64,000 bases of DNA from Cinnamomum chago (lineage: Eukaryota > Streptophyta > Magnoliopsida > Laurales > Lauraceae). This document shows, one piece after another, positions 9,771 to 22,540 of the stretch. Numbering within the stretch: position 1 is the first letter of the stretch; every line of letters starts with the position of its first letter. The stretch covers positions 22,171,501 through 22,235,500 of the forward strand of contig CP142455.1 in NCBI GenBank assembly GCA_038049695.1, given 5' to 3'. The notes beneath the pieces are model-generated. The model was not told where the DNA came from, made no database searches, and saw only the letters and a list, made by a program, of their open reading frames with translations. The translations under genes and the position numbers were made by a program.

Positions 9771-10388
9771 CTAGTTTGAAATATCATAATTGGTGGCAAC
9801 AAGAAGAAGGTCATATTTCTTATGCACTGTAAGACCAGGTGCTTCACTCATATCCATGTCTTCCATCTTTGTTCCCAAAGGTAATTCCCAATTGAAAAAG
9901 TAGAGAAGATTTGCCAATGCTAGCTCTACGGTGGAAGTACCAAAAAGCATCCCTGGACAGATCCTTCTACCACCCCCAAATGGTATCAATTCAAAATGTT
10001 GCCCTTTGTAATCAACCTCACTGCCCATGAATCGTTCTGGCATAAACTCATTAGGATGTTCCCAGCAATCAAGATCACGCCCAATTGCCTGTGCATTGAC
10101 AGGGACTAAAGTTTTGGGGAGTATGTCATATCAATCTATTTTACAGTGTCGAATAGTTTCTCTTGGCACTAGCAAAGGTGATGCAGGGTGCAACCTGAAT
10201 GTTTCCTTCACCACCAATTTTAGGTATTGGAGCTGAGAGACATCACTTTCTTCTACTTTGTTTTTGCTTCTAATGACCCTTCTAACTTCGTCTTGTGCTT
10301 TTTTCAACGCTTTTGGGTACCTTACAAGCTCTGACATGGCCCATGTCAAAGTTGCAGAACTTGTATCTTTTCCGGCAACTAAAATATT
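9771..10388 (-). pseudogene. P450 exon 2 (helix I to haem-binding loop)
   Basis: The splice acceptor TTGTTGCAG precedes AAT at 10388. 205 codons follow to TAG at 9773-9771, interrupted by one TGA at 10133-10131. Both sides of the TGA are in the same frame and conserved (RETIRHCKID, then YDILPKTLVPVNAQAIGRD). The Cys of the haem loop is intact. The Tat element 5' LTR begins about 27 bp after the stop, so any transcript would run into the LTR. Confidence 0.9.
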
Positions 10389-10506
10389 CTGCAACAAAAT
10401 AAGAACAAACCATGAATAAAAGCAAAATGATAAGAAGAAAAATTACATAGTTAAGTTTGTTAAAGTGTGCTAAATCTCAATTTTGCAATCCTATTCATCT
10501 TGGTGC

Positions 10507-10509
<3 letters not shown>

Positions 10510-10541
<32 letters not shown>
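10510..10541. repeat. (GA)n microsatellite
   Basis: About 15 AG/GA dinucleotides in the P450 intron. Confidence 0.95.
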
Positions 10542-10545
<4 letters not shown>

Positions 10546-12878
10546 ATTTAATCCTTAAACTTTAGGACCTTAAATCAAATAACAGGTCCATGCCTTCAAA
10601 AATTTGCTTCAAAAATTTGCTTCACTTGAATAGCTCTTGCTGAATAGTTTCTCACATATTAAAATTATCTGAGATGACAAGGTCGTTCTAGAACTAGAAA
10701 CAATTTGGTTTGTGGTCTCACTTGGGTTCCCTCTAGTAAATCTAAAGCCCTCAAATCCACTGGTCCTCTTTCCTTGTCAAAAAATTATGATGTATTGCAG
10801 AACCACTTATTCAGTGATACTAGCTCCGAGAGACCATAAAATTTCAGTGCTCATTCGGCTCTAGCCCTCGTCCTTTTCATCCCAATTTTTCAAACTTGCC
10901 TGTCATCTCCGTTTCTTTCATCTTTGAAAAACTCTATGGTCTATTGCCAAAAGCACATTATTTCACTTACCAAAATCAACAACCGACTGGTCAAAGGTAG
11001 ACTAATGCACTTAACCAAAATCAACAACTACCATTATTTTGAGCTTTCAAAACTCATCCGGAGTTGAGGACAAGTAGTTGCTGAGTCGGTTGGCAACCCG
11101 TATTTCACATGGCGAGACAAGCATCAATTTTTGGGCATGCCACTCTTATAATTTGTTTAAACTTGTCTTTCCAATTATGTGAGATTTTTTGGTTCCAACC
11201 CCCTTGGTTGGGTTACTAAAAAGAAAAAAACAATATCCATAGTTTGGCATTCGATTTATTTTATTTTATTTTATTTTTTGTTTATATACTCTTAAAGGTG
11301 AAAACTTCGTACTTGAAGAACAATCAAGAAACCTAATAGTTCAAAAAGGGTCATTTACTATTGTCCATATATTCAAGACCGTCAATATCCACTTTTTCAA
11401 AAGTTAGAACCCAACTACAATTATAATGAAAGATGCAGATCCTTTCATTAGTAAAAAAAAAAACTTAGGTTTGTTAATTTGATTACCTAAACAAGGATGC
11501 CCTCCAAGCATGATCAATAATTTATATGGGAAGAACATCAGAATTCTAAATAGTGCAATAAAAGAAGAATGATCAGTTTCTCAAAACATGCTTATCCTGG
11601 AGAATAATTGATGAATCATTGGCATAAAGAGAGATTCATTAACAGAACCTAAAGAACAAAAAGACTAAAAGAGACTCCAAATCTGAACGGCCACTCTCAT
11701 TCCTATGAGATGGATGGCTGCCATCTCCTTCTATGAAATATCTGGAAAACCCTTGGCTCTGCCGGATAGAGTTCCTTCTGAAAGTGATTGAGGACTCTAA
11801 TATGGAACCCGCGACACGTCTATGAAAGCTTGGATTTATGTTGCGTCAATTTAAATTAGATGGAGGAAGGTTGGATTTATGAGAATTTACCGCGACCATG
11901 AATCGAACACCCAACCTTCCAGGCTCTTATACCACTTTGTAGGATCTTACACCCCTTTGAGCTATCACTTATCCCAAAATCAATTGGTGATGGGAAACGG
12001 CATAATAATAGTTTCATGGTTATGACCGCTTAGGAGCGAGGGTGGACGTTGACCTCAATAAGAAGCATTGTCTTTAGTAACATTTGTCTTGACAAGTTCA
12101 AGCAAGTTTGGGAAGTCACTGAAAGAAAGTAAAGTGATACGGCATGGGCAGACTCAGACAAAAGGTAAACACCAACAAAATGTAGCTTGACTTTTAGCAA
12201 AATTTCAACCAAGATGGAAGGCTTATCTTATTGTAACCAATTACATGATTCTTTTTTTTGAAAGGACCATGTAATTGCAGGAAGAGATGGAGAATATTTT
12301 AAGTAATGTTGAATAGAAACGATGAGTTCATCCTAGATTATGGTTGTGGTAGATTTGAGTGACTTTAGGCCATTGCTTTTGTCTGGATAGGTTTTTCTAT
12401 TTATTATGTGATTAAGTTTCTTATTAGGGACGCAATTAGGTATCCTAGTTTAAGTTAGCATCTTATATTGTATTCTTATAAATAGTCATTAGTTGTTCTT
12501 AATAAAACTATCGCAAACTTTGACAAAATGTAGTCCGTAAATTTTCATGTCCGTTTAGGGTCCGAATGTAAGATTGAAAGGGTTTGGTTTTGAAGCGCAA
12601 TCTGAATTACTACCAACCGCTGGATGCTTTAGAAGTGGTGAAGGCAATTGAGGAAGAGAAGGAATGGGCTATTGAGTTTGTGGTTTTTGACATTTCTGTT
12701 TTAGGCAGTTTGAGGCAGAAACAGGATCCTCTGCTGTTTCTGTTTCTCTCTCTAAAATAATGAAGATATTTGAAGCAGAGAGAAAGAGACAGTTACCATT
12801 CTCATTGGGCTTTGACATGGGATGTAGAAAGAGAGAGTGCAGACAAGAGATTTCTATCCATGGATGTATGCTTTGTTG
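10542..12878. other. P450 intron, no recognisable feature
   Basis: AT-rich intronic DNA with short ORFs only. I see no conserved protein signature or clear repeat boundary. Confidence 0.5.
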
Positions 12879-12886
12879 TGTGCCTG

Positions 12887-15146
12887 CATGGGCGGACCTT
12901 ATAATGATATGGGGCGGCCACCGCATGTCGGTTCTTGAAATCCCAGAGAGGTGAATGGGCTCTTGTACCATGCTCTACGTAAGTCTAACGATCGCTCCAT
13001 ATGTCTTATGTCCAAATCTCCGTCTCCTTTTCTTGTCTAAAAAAGCTCTTCTTTTGACCCTTTTTCTCTCCTAATTTTTCTTGTCGTCTTTGCATTGCTT
13101 CATCATTTTCTTCTTTTTTCGATCGCCCACTAACTATCCAAATCTTAAGAAGTCCCTCTCGATTCAATCCAGCTCAATTTCTTTTTTTCATTTTCCCTCT
13201 TGCATGATTTAGTGTTGAAAATCAATTATTTCTTTATTTTTCCATAACCCATGGCGCAAAAGATAATCAGGACTTTTGCATGTTTCTTCTGGCACTTTCA
13301 TTATGATTTGAGACACTTATCTAACATTTTCTTTTGTTCATTTGCAATATTACTCCTATCGTCCTTGCAATTCATGTGTGTTGAATCTTACGTGGATGGA
13401 AGAGATTTTAATTTGTAGGCTTTGTGTATACACTATTTGATTTAAAGAAATCAAAAATTGGATCTTATGTGAATTGTATTTCTTATTGACCATGTGCCTT
13501 TAGATTTGTGATTTGCTTCGATTCATTAGCAGACCTAAGTGTATTGGGTTGGGGGCTGAAGCCCCCTCCAAAATTGAAAAATACCCATAAGGTCCTTAAC
13601 ATACTTATGTCTTAGCCCCCACTTAAAATTAACCAAAGACCCCACTACCATTTCCCAACTCCAAAAACCCGCTACCCTTTACCAACTCCAAAAACCCAAA
13701 TCCATCAGTTTAAATGATGGCTGATGGGGGTACACATTGGATATCACAACCATATTCCCTCGCCATATGAAGAGGGACAAACTTGCTAAGGCCCAACTAG
13801 TGCCCCGTTAATCATGGGACTTGGGGGATGGAAAGAGACATCTTGGATGGCCTCATATATCAATCTCATGCCTCTCTAACTTCTTCATCTGTAGCCCATA
13901 AATCTCACGTCTTTATATTAAAGGAAGAAAATTGACCCTTGATCCAACGGCTCAATCTATTCGGATTAGTGAAAATTCAATGAATCCAATATAATTTAGG
14001 GGGTCCCATGTGTTCAGATGGTTCAGATATATCATAAAGTTGGCCCCGTTATGTTGTCCCTGACCGTGCACATGAATATTTCCCCATTTTGTTAATAATA
14101 GCAATACTTGGTATATCTTTCCCTCTTTCTAGTCTTTTAGTCAAAACCAAATCTATTACTAAATCAATGAAACTAGATTTATTATTAAATCAATCACTTC
14201 ATTTATAAAAGTGACTTCATAATAGGAATTATGGTTTTAAACACAGCTAGCCCAATTGACCTAACTATTGGTACTTCCGAGTTTAGTCTCATTCATATAT
14301 GATAGCTAAAGACTTATACAAATTAAATTTTTTTTTTTTTTACCTATTTATGATTTAGTCAAGGAGGACATTTATGTCCCTTGCCTGCTTAGCTAGCTTA
14401 AAGCTTCTCATTTGATGGCCATCCAATATGTGGTTAATTTTTTTCCTCATATTTCTTTTAATTAATTTTGAAATCTAGAATAACATCAATTTTACATTGA
14501 GCTCCATTGAAAAAATACAACTCCATTTATTGTGTGAAAGTCTAAATTAGTGGACATGAGAAGGGTACAACATGTTTGATCAAATTTTTGGCAAACTTAA
14601 AATTGACAAAAACCTAAGTTCAACTTGGCCTGACAAATGTTCCCAAATGGCTAACATGAACCTAACCTAAACCGAACAAGAATTGAATTTGTTTCGATTT
14701 TTAAGCAACAACCAAAACCAAAATCTGTTCACCTAAGTTTAAAATTTGATCAGTTTGGGCCAATGGAGGCTACTTTAGGTTCGACCAAAGTTTTGCAAAT
14801 GCGTACATAGTGCAAGAGTGATAAAGATTATCTCTTAATTAAATGCAATATATTTTCTCTTTTGTCATAGTTGACGTGAAAATAATATAACAAAATTTTG
14901 ATTAAGTTTTTGAAGTGACCATCGTTAGCCCCCCTCAAGCAAAAATCCTAGGTCCGTTACTGCTTAAATTACTGTTGTACCATGTTGTGCCTTATTGTTA
15001 TATCTATTGGATAATTTTTACAATTATGGTGTCCATCTTGTATTTTTGTTTCTAGGAAAGTTAGTGATCTTGTTGAATTTTTTTGCCAAGTGCATCGTTT
15101 TTATTATATGCCCCCCACCCAAGTGAAAATTCTGCAACCGGTGCTG
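12887..15146. mobile_element. Outer hAT-like non-autonomous element (carries another hAT)
   Basis: The left end is CATGGGCGGACC and the right end, read inward, is CAGCACCGGTTG. Both begin CA and resemble degenerate hAT termini, though the match is weak (about 5 of 12). Flanking 8-mers are TGTGCCTG (12879-12886) and TACGCCTG (15147-15154), six of eight identical. After removing the inner element about 0.8 kb remains, without a transposase. Old and diverged, so this is a moderate call. Confidence 0.45.
13524..14962. mobile_element. Inner hAT-like non-autonomous element
   Basis: Ends read CATTAGCAGACCTAAG on the left and, inward from the right, CAGTAACGGACCTAGG: 12 of 16 identical and typical of hAT termini. 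Flanking 8-mers CTTCGATT (13516-13523) and CTTAAATT (14963-14970) share six of eight bases, fitting a decayed 8-bp target duplication. No transposase ORF. It sits inside the outer hAT-like element. Confidence 0.6.
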
Positions 15147-15154
15147 TACGCCTG

Positions 15155-16749
15155 TACCTTTTTCTCTGCAGATATGCAATTTACTTGGATCTTTTTAAAT
15201 TTAAGGACAGATCGCTGCTAATGCGTTTGCTGCTGTTGTTGCTGGCTCTCATTCAACGTGCAGATGATGCCCATGTGTGTGGGGACTATCGTTTTGTGCT
15301 CCTACAGCCAACAACACTGTACTGGTACTACTTAGTACTTACTACTATTCGCTTCACCACTTTCAAGGTTGCAGATATCTGGGTACGGATCTGCCCCACA
15401 CAAAATTATCATGACTCGCCTGAGGGGAACCGGCCACTCAGTTACTTCTTTCATTTAAGAACTATAAGAAGATTGAGGAAACAACGTCCCCGTGCATTCA
15501 TGTTGGTCTTGCACATGTAAGTGGGAATAACATGCATGCATTTTAAAGCTTAAATTGAAAATGCAAAGGGATTTTGATAGCTTTGAAGTAATTTAGATTC
15601 CTAGGAATCTGAATGAGGAGACTGTGCATTGTCATGCCAAAGTATGTCTTAGAAGTGTAAATGAGGTAATTTTGGTTTGATAATTTCTCAAACTTGTTAG
15701 TTAATTAAGTTTGGTAATCCTTTGTAATGTTTTTGGTTTTATTTAGTGTAAGTTCCTTATACAAAAAATAAAAGAAATTAAATACAAGCCCCAAACTTAA
15801 TTAGACCAGAATAAATTAAGGGCATGTTCTTAGGCCCAAATAATTGTATAATACTATTATTAAAGTTATATACTTAATAGAGATATTCATATGTATATGT
15901 ATATGTATATGAGGTCATTGTATATATATGTGGTCGTCGAATGAGGTGTTTGGGCCCTGGGGTACGAAATATTCCATTGTTTTCCAACCAGACAAATTTT
16001 ATTAGGTCCTTGTAGTGGGTCAGGCATTCAATTTCAGGACCGTTTTCATCCCTAATTATCTGTGAGCCCTTATCTTAATAGCATAGACAATCCTAGAATA
16101 TCATATGTTAGCGGTTTCCATATCTTATCTTTTGGAAAAAGAATATATATATATATATGATTTTTCATGGCTAAGTCTTCTTAATATAATGGGCTTATGC
16201 TACATGTTTTGATCTTTACATGAAATGACCCAAATTTGTCGAAGAAATATGCACTCATTAGTTTATATTGCTATAATTAGAGTAAAAATTAAAAAACAAC
16301 GTATAAGTTATGAGTCCAAATTCTCCTCAATAAGCAAAAAAGCTAAGTTGAATGAGTCAAAGTCTATGGTGGGCCATCTATTAAAAATCTATGCGGCTCA
16401 AAATGAACAGCCTCACTGGGTAAGGTATGTCCCCAAATCTTACTCTAATAAGAGCTAGCCCCCACCATAAGTTTGATCATATGACATATAATTAACATGA
16501 TTTATACCATATATCGAATAACATGATTAAAGCTTTAATTATGGGGCAATCGGCGACGGGTCCCTAAACATTTCACTTTATTGTCTTAGATCCACAATCT
16601 TTTTTCATAGTGTAATAGGTCATTTTTTCAAATTTGAAGACCTAAAATGTCTAATCTACCATTTCGTCAAAATCATATCCCACGATTGGTGGGATATGGG
16701 ATATGCCATTAATAATGGTCAACTACCATTTAATTGGCCATGATTAATG
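15155..16749. other. P450 intron, unannotated AT-rich stretch
   Basis: Contains short AT-type microsatellites (for example 15891-15911 and 16144-16159). The 15083-15520 reading frame spans the hAT boundary, lacks family motifs and is not considered a gene. Confidence 0.5.
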
Positions 16750-17757
16750 AAATCCCATTAATGAGATTTTCAAATAAATTCTAAAAAAATACAAACAAAT
16801 TTCAAAAAAAAATAAAAATAAATTCGAAATAATGCAAATAAATTTTAAAACACGCAATAATTTCAAAAAACGCAAATAAATTTCAAAAGATCCAAATAAA
16901 TTTAAAAAAATGTAAGTAAATTTCAAAAGACACAAATAAATTTCAAAAAATAAAAATAAATTCGAAAGAACACAAATAAATTTCAAAAAATGCAATAATT
17001 TCAAAAAACGCAATAAATTTCAAAAGAACGCAAAGAAATTTAAAAGGACGCAAATAAATTTCAAAAGATCCAAATAAATTTCAAAAAATATAAATAAATT
17101 TCAAAAGATGAAAATCAATTTCAAAAGATACAAATAAATTTCAAAAGATTCAAATAAGTTTTAAAAAATGTAAATAAATTTCAAAAGACACAAATAAATT
17201 TCAAAGACGTAAATAAAATTTAAAAAAATACAAATAAATTTAAAAAAATGTAAATACATTTGCCAAAACTAAGATAAAGCAATTTTTCAAATTTCAGAAA
17301 AATTTTCCAAAAACTCGAGTATTTTTTTTCAAAACTCAGTTAAATTTATTTCAAAAAATACAAAAAAAATTTAAAAAAAACAAATAAAATTCAAAAAAAA
17401 ATAGATCTAAAAAATACAAATAAATTTGCCAAAAACACAGAAAGATTCGTTCAAAAACTCAATTAAAATTTTCAAAATGGAGATAAATTTTTCAAAAACT
17501 CAACTATATTTTTGCAAAAAATCAAATAAATTTGCCAAAAACTCAAATAGATTTGTTTAGAACTCAAATAAATTTGTTATAGAACTCAAATAAATATCCA
17601 AAAACTCAGATAGATTTGTTAAAAACTCAAATAAATTTGTTTGAGAACTCATAAATTTGCACAAAACTCAAATAAATTTGACAAAAAATCAAGAACTCAG
17701 ATAAATTTGACAAAAACTTAAATAAATTTCACAAAACTCAAATAAATTCCATAAAAA
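16750..17757. repeat. Degenerate 19-20 bp AT-rich minisatellite, about 1 kb
   Basis: Some 50 imperfect copies of a unit like CACAAATAAATTTCAAAAGA. In the right-hand half the unit drifts to CTCAAATAAATTTG. Unit length varies from 15 to 22 bp. The stretch is strongly A-rich on the plus strand. It lies in the P450 intron between the hAT pair and exon 1. Confidence 0.88.
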
Positions 17758-19383
17758 TGAAGATAGATTTGCCAAAAACGATAAAACAACCCTTCTGCCT
17801 TCCTTCTTTGACGATGGCGCAGCAACTTTTTGCAACTTTTATGCAGGATTGCAAGAAGCTCCTTCTTCGACGACGACGTTCGATCTATGCAAGTGAGGAT
17901 CTTCCTCGGCAAGTGCAAGAAAATTCCGAAATCCTTCGTTTTGCAATGGTTCCGTTTTCTGTAGAACTTGGACAAAACCTGAACCTAGCCCAGATCCCCT
18001 TCTTCTTCGTTCTAGTTTCTATAACCAGAAACAAGACAAGAACTTTACTTTGCAGAAGAACCAACCCCATGGTCATTTGCAGCAGCCCACGAACTTGCAA
18101 ACTGCACTACTCCCGCACCCTACCCTTTCACCGGTGCACATTGGCCAACAAATTGCATCCTCTCTCTTGTATTGATTTGATCTGGTAAAAGGCACTCGAG
18201 ACATTGCAAGAATGTGTGACCACATGGATTTTCAACAGCATATTTTATAGCACGCGTCCTAAGGAGAGAAAATGCCCCTTGCCTTTCCAATGCACGGAAC
18301 CCAAGGGTTTTGGTGGTCCTGGTTTCTATCAAAAGGTTCCAATGATGCACGCAACCCGATGTGTAATGAGAAAAATAAAAACTGAGACCTATTCTTTGAT
18401 CTTTTCGTGCAAGCCCTCTCCAATGACGATGAACAGTGCTCAGTTCGTCCCTCCAATGATGCACGTAGCTCGAGGAGATATAAAAAAAAATTGACTACTT
18501 TTTCTCTCAGAGCATTTGCTGGCGACACGTGCAAGACCAGTGCGTCTCGTCTTCTTCCTCGAAAAACTTTATATCTACTTCAGATTAAAGAAGAAGAGGG
18601 ATAATACAAGATTTGAAATTTGAAGTTTCAAAATTTTATACCTACAACGGTTTTAAGGATAAATCAGTCATAAAAATTGTATCTAGAAACCTCTCGCCGA
18701 AATTTGTCCAGCTACATGAATTACAAACTTTAGATGAAAAGTTGATGGACCAGATGCCTTACAAGACCTCTATGAGAGACCTTTCGCTAATTTACACAAT
18801 TATATGGTCAATCTTACGGTGGATCCAACTTCCATTGGAGTAATATTTAAAGAGATGTCATATATGGTCAAGGCATTCATTTCTTAGTAGCTCGAACATT
18901 CAATGGGTTAGCCTCCCTTCAAGTCAACCTTCCTCAAAGTCAGAGGAGACTCAGGACTCTAACTTTCTTTTTTTTGCCTACATTCCATAGATATGTGTGT
19001 CAAACTAAGATGCCATCGGCACTTAACCATGAGTGTGTTGATGACTCATAAATTATTTTTGTAGGATGCGATTGGCTCAGAGCAAGCAAAGGGACGCAAC
19101 ACATGGCTATCATCGTTTTTTTATTACGCAAGAAGAGTGGTCTTCAGGAGTGATACTTTTCCGATGATTGATCCCTGGGCATGTGATGAAATTAAGATCC
19201 CAGCACCTCTCAATCACGAGTGTGATGTCACGGGCAATCAGAATTTACTAATTAGGGCGAAAAGGTATAGTATATTTTGGGTGGAAAGAGTAATTTTAAC
19301 TCAAAAGAAGAAAGAAGAGAAAAGAAAAGGACCTATCATGATTCTCCAATAAAAAGAAGGTGAAAAGGGTGCAAGTATATTAC
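17758..19383. other. P450 intron next to exon 1
   Basis: Overlapping ORFs of 65-143 codons occur on both strands (17757-18604) without a recognisable domain. A short phrase CCAATGATGCACG is repeated near 18338 and 18450. The GT donor of exon 1 is at the right edge. Confidence 0.45.
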
Positions 19384-19882
19384 CATGAGAATTGCCTTGA
19401 TGTGATCTTTGGAGAGCATGAGATCCTTACGAAGATGAATCAGGACATCCACAAAGTCTTCCTGCTCAAGTTTTTTCCTCTGAGGATCCATGTGCTCTTC
19501 AATAATATGCTCATAAAAATCATCTAATTCATAGAAATTCTTCTCCAACTGCGCATTTTGCCCACTGATCTCGTCAATCCATCCTAGCCATGGAATGAAA
19601 TTCGCGACAAAGAAAGCCATAAGCAAGTTCTGTGTCTCCCCAAACAGTCTTTTAAAATCAGCCTTCTCACTTCCTTCTCCAGTGTAACGCTTACCACAAG
19701 CAGCCCTACAATTACAAATGATGCTGCTTGTGAGTGTCATGAGCAAATCACTTAGATTAATGGCCCTGGAAGAAGATTTGGATATTGACGCAATCATTCG
19801 GGCCACTTCTTCCTCCCTAATGGATCTAAAAGACTGAGTCCTCTTCGTGCCGAAGAGCTCAACCATGGAGACCTTGCGCATC
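19384..19882 (-). pseudogene. P450 exon 1, 3' part
   Basis: The open frame reads MRKVSMVELFGTKRTQSF to DHIKAILM and ends at a GT donor (19383-19382). It covers helices C to H of a CYP71 protein. It continues directly from WREM at 22073, on the far side of the insert. The 5-bp sequence GCATC (19878-19882) is repeated at 22067-22071. Confidence 0.9.
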
Positions 19883-22066
19883 TGTCACGACCCGGACCCG
19901 AGATCAGAGTCATTAGGGTTAACCCCCAGGTCGCGATGCTAATCATACTTACTCCCGTAAACCCCGTTTAACCGAAGTTACAACGAAGTCTACAAGGGAT
20001 CTTGCATACGTACTTGTCAATGTACAGTTGCGGAAATACATAATAATATACATTGACAACCATTTAACAAAATGAATCAGACTATTTACTTTGAACTGCA
20101 CAGTTCACTTTACATCGTTGCAGTTTTCCTATATCAACCACTGCATATTTAAAATACAATGCAGGGGACATCATTTACATACCTACAATACCAAAATGAA
20201 TATCTAAAAAGTTTCCAAAAGAGTCCCATGTATACGCACTCCAATCATGTCCATTCGGCTAGACCTCCTGGAGGTAGTGAATGGGCCTCCTCCGCTGGCG
20301 GGACGGTCTCGGAGGGACCGGTACGGTCAACTAAGCCTGTAACATCATCAGTAATACCGTGAACACGACGGTTAAACAAGGTATACATACATTTATGACA
20401 TATTCATAATTCCTAGCAATTTATTGTCTAACAGTGCTAAACAATTCATAATAACCATAAATAACAATAACAATAATATGGCAACTACACTAGCATTGGT
20501 TTCAACTCCATTCTATTCATTTCATCTTCCAAAAGGAAGATATGCATATTCATTTATTCATTAGGCTCAACCTTTATTAATGGCTTTTCAGTGTACGACT
20601 TTTCAGTCAATGACCTTTCGGTCCAATAAGGTGGGATCTCCCAGTGTCTTGATCAGAGATCACTGGTGTCACCACGGGCTCCGGAACACCCCAATCTCAT
20701 CTACTGCAGTAGGAATAACATTTCATTTATCAATTCATTCAGTTCATTGTTACTTTTCATTATTAGTTCGGAAACCACTAGGTAGTGCCAGACCTGTTAA
20801 CAATTCTTATTAATCTCAATCTAATTCTAAATTAAGCCTCTAACCAACCCTTAAGTGAAACGACCGTTATCGATGTACGTATTACTATAGATGATATTAC
20901 TTAAGTATGTGAGCATTAGGATAACCCTCGTTAACACTTACGATGGTCTAAACATGATTAATATTAATCTCTAAGCTTAAACTTCTAATCCCGGAAATTC
21001 GGACTTAAACTACACTTTCCGGACATTTCTCAATGGGCCAGGTCGACCTAGGAAGGCCCGGTTATACTTGTCCCCATATCCACTTCATCTCCCAATATAT
21101 GCTCATGAAGAGGTGTATACCATTGGTTTCTACGTTCCAAGAGCTTTCCAACGATATATAGAACTCAAAAATCGAACATAGGGGTCAAAAGTTATGGCCA
21201 TTCAAAGTTGGCATTGTTGGCCCAATGGGCCGACCCACTTGGGCAGGCCCAATCCGGCTGGCCCATTTCAGTTTCAGGCTGCTGAAACTGAATTTTCTTC
21301 CCTTACTTCCATTCCATCCATCACCTTAACATCCTATCCATCAATTCTTTCCATCAAAAGCAATGAAAACACCTTAACAAACATAAACATAGGTATACAC
21401 TTGCCTTGTTTTGAAGCTTGATAGAGAAAAACCCCTCTTTTAGCTTGGATTTGAGGTGAAATCCTTAACTTGAAGCTTGATTTCCAAGAAGAATTCCAAG
21501 AAAATGATCAAGAAGATGAAGAAGAGGAAGAAGATCAAGTCCTCTTCAATTGACTTACTTTAATTCACCCTTGACAATGAAGAAATCAAAGGAAGAAGAA
21601 GAAAAACGATGGAACAAGGGCTGCCTAGGGTTGCTGGAGATGAGTTCATTCAAATGAACTCATCTTAACTTATATAAGAGCCCATTTTGCATTTAAGCCC
21701 ATTAGTTTCCTTAAATTCCAATTCAAGTCAATTAACGGTCGATTTGATTCGATATTCATCGAACGACTTTAAGCCTTTTATGAAAGTTATCGTACTCGTC
21801 GAGATACACATGTTGGTATCAAGAGTTTCCATATTCGATAAAATACGTATAATCCCGTATTTATACAAAATCCTTTGTTTGCTTGTTTAAGCTCCATTTC
21901 TATTCACTTCCTTTCCTCATCTTGTTTACTCTTTCAATAAGCTCACATTAGACTTATTCAATTCTATGTGGTGATAAATCACCATTAATTCCTTTAAACC
22001 GGCTTAATTAGTCTTAAGCTCAATTAATTAGAGTTAATTGGGATTAACTCGGGACGGAGCCTAACA
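19883..22066. mobile_element. Solo-LTR-like insertion in P450 exon 1 (2,184 bp)
   Basis: Begins TGTCACGACCCGGACC and ends GGAGCCTAACA, giving TG...CA termini. It is flanked by a perfect 5-bp duplication GCATC (19878-19882 and 22067-22071). Removing the insert and one copy rejoins the P450 coding sequence at WREM/RKVS. There is no gag-pol coding, no internal repeat and no primer-binding site, so a solo LTR left by unequal recombination fits best. A non-autonomous LTR element is the alternative. Orientation is uncertain. Confidence 0.85.
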
Positions 22067-22473
22067 GCATCTCCCTCCAGTATTCACCATAGGGGGCGAA
22101 AGCGATGTCTGAGAAGTTGTAGGAAAGCCTTTTTTGAGAGAGGAAGGGAGGCCTGCTGCAAAAATCAAGGTCTTGGTATTTCATCACCTCTCTTGCATGT
22201 TTGGCGGAGGAAACAACAAGCGTTGGTAGGCAACCAAGTTTAAGATGCATGAGAGGGCCGGGCCATATTGTTTGGAAAGTGACCATAGAGAGTTGTGGGA
22301 GAGTGCTCAACCTGGTGAAGGTTTCCAATGATGGGAAGCTGAGATGGCCCTGGAGGGAGATGTGGGGAGAGTCTTGATCTCTTAAACATGATATGGGTTT
22401 TGAGAACTAGTATAGGTACAAGAAGAAGGATTGAAGGGAAAGAAATCCATGACAAGAAAGTGAAGAGAGACAT
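22067..22473 (-). pseudogene. P450 exon 1, 5' part with multiple frameshifts
   Basis: The ATG at 22473 opens MSLFTFLSWISFPSILLLV (membrane anchor) and then LPPGPSQLPIIGNLHQ. After this, conserved pieces are spread over three frames: LPQLSM, then LSKQYGP, then PLMHLKLGCLPTLVVSSA, so at least three small indels lie between about 22330 and 22245. The frame then stays open through FAPYGEYWREM to the insertion point. Confidence 0.86.
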
Positions 22474-22540
22474 GAGAATTGCTTGGTAGATAGACGAGAG
22501 AGTGAATTTAGTGTTGTATATTGTATTTATGATTGATAGC

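Larger units (their letters stand above)
9771..22473 (-). pseudogene. CYP71-family cytochrome P450, disrupted
   Basis: A two-exon P450 monooxygenase spread over 12.7 kb. Exon 1 runs 22473 to 22067, then 19877 to 19384 after a 2.2-kb insert. The intron (19383-10389) is phase 0 between ...HIKAILM and NILVAGKDTSS. Exon 2 is 10388-9771. Without the insert the coding length is about 1.5 kb, normal for a CYP71 of about 500 residues. Visible landmarks: an N-terminal membrane anchor, the proline-rich LPPGPSQLPIIGNLHQ, helix I AGKDTSSATLTWAM, KETFR, PERF and the haem loop FGGGRRICPG. Breaks: several small frameshifts at 22330-22245, the insertion at WREM/RKVS, and TGA at 10133-10131 where family members usually have Gly (C-K-I-D-G-Y). 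No functional enzyme is expected. An ER membrane location and plant specialised metabolism are typical of the family; the substrate is unknown. Confidence 0.9.

Noticed and set aside
15083-15520. 145-codon plus-strand ORF
   Set aside because: Spans the right border of the hAT-like element and shows no conserved motif.
17757-18494. Overlapping ORFs on both strands
   Set aside because: No family resemblance; they lie in the P450 intron beside the minisatellite.
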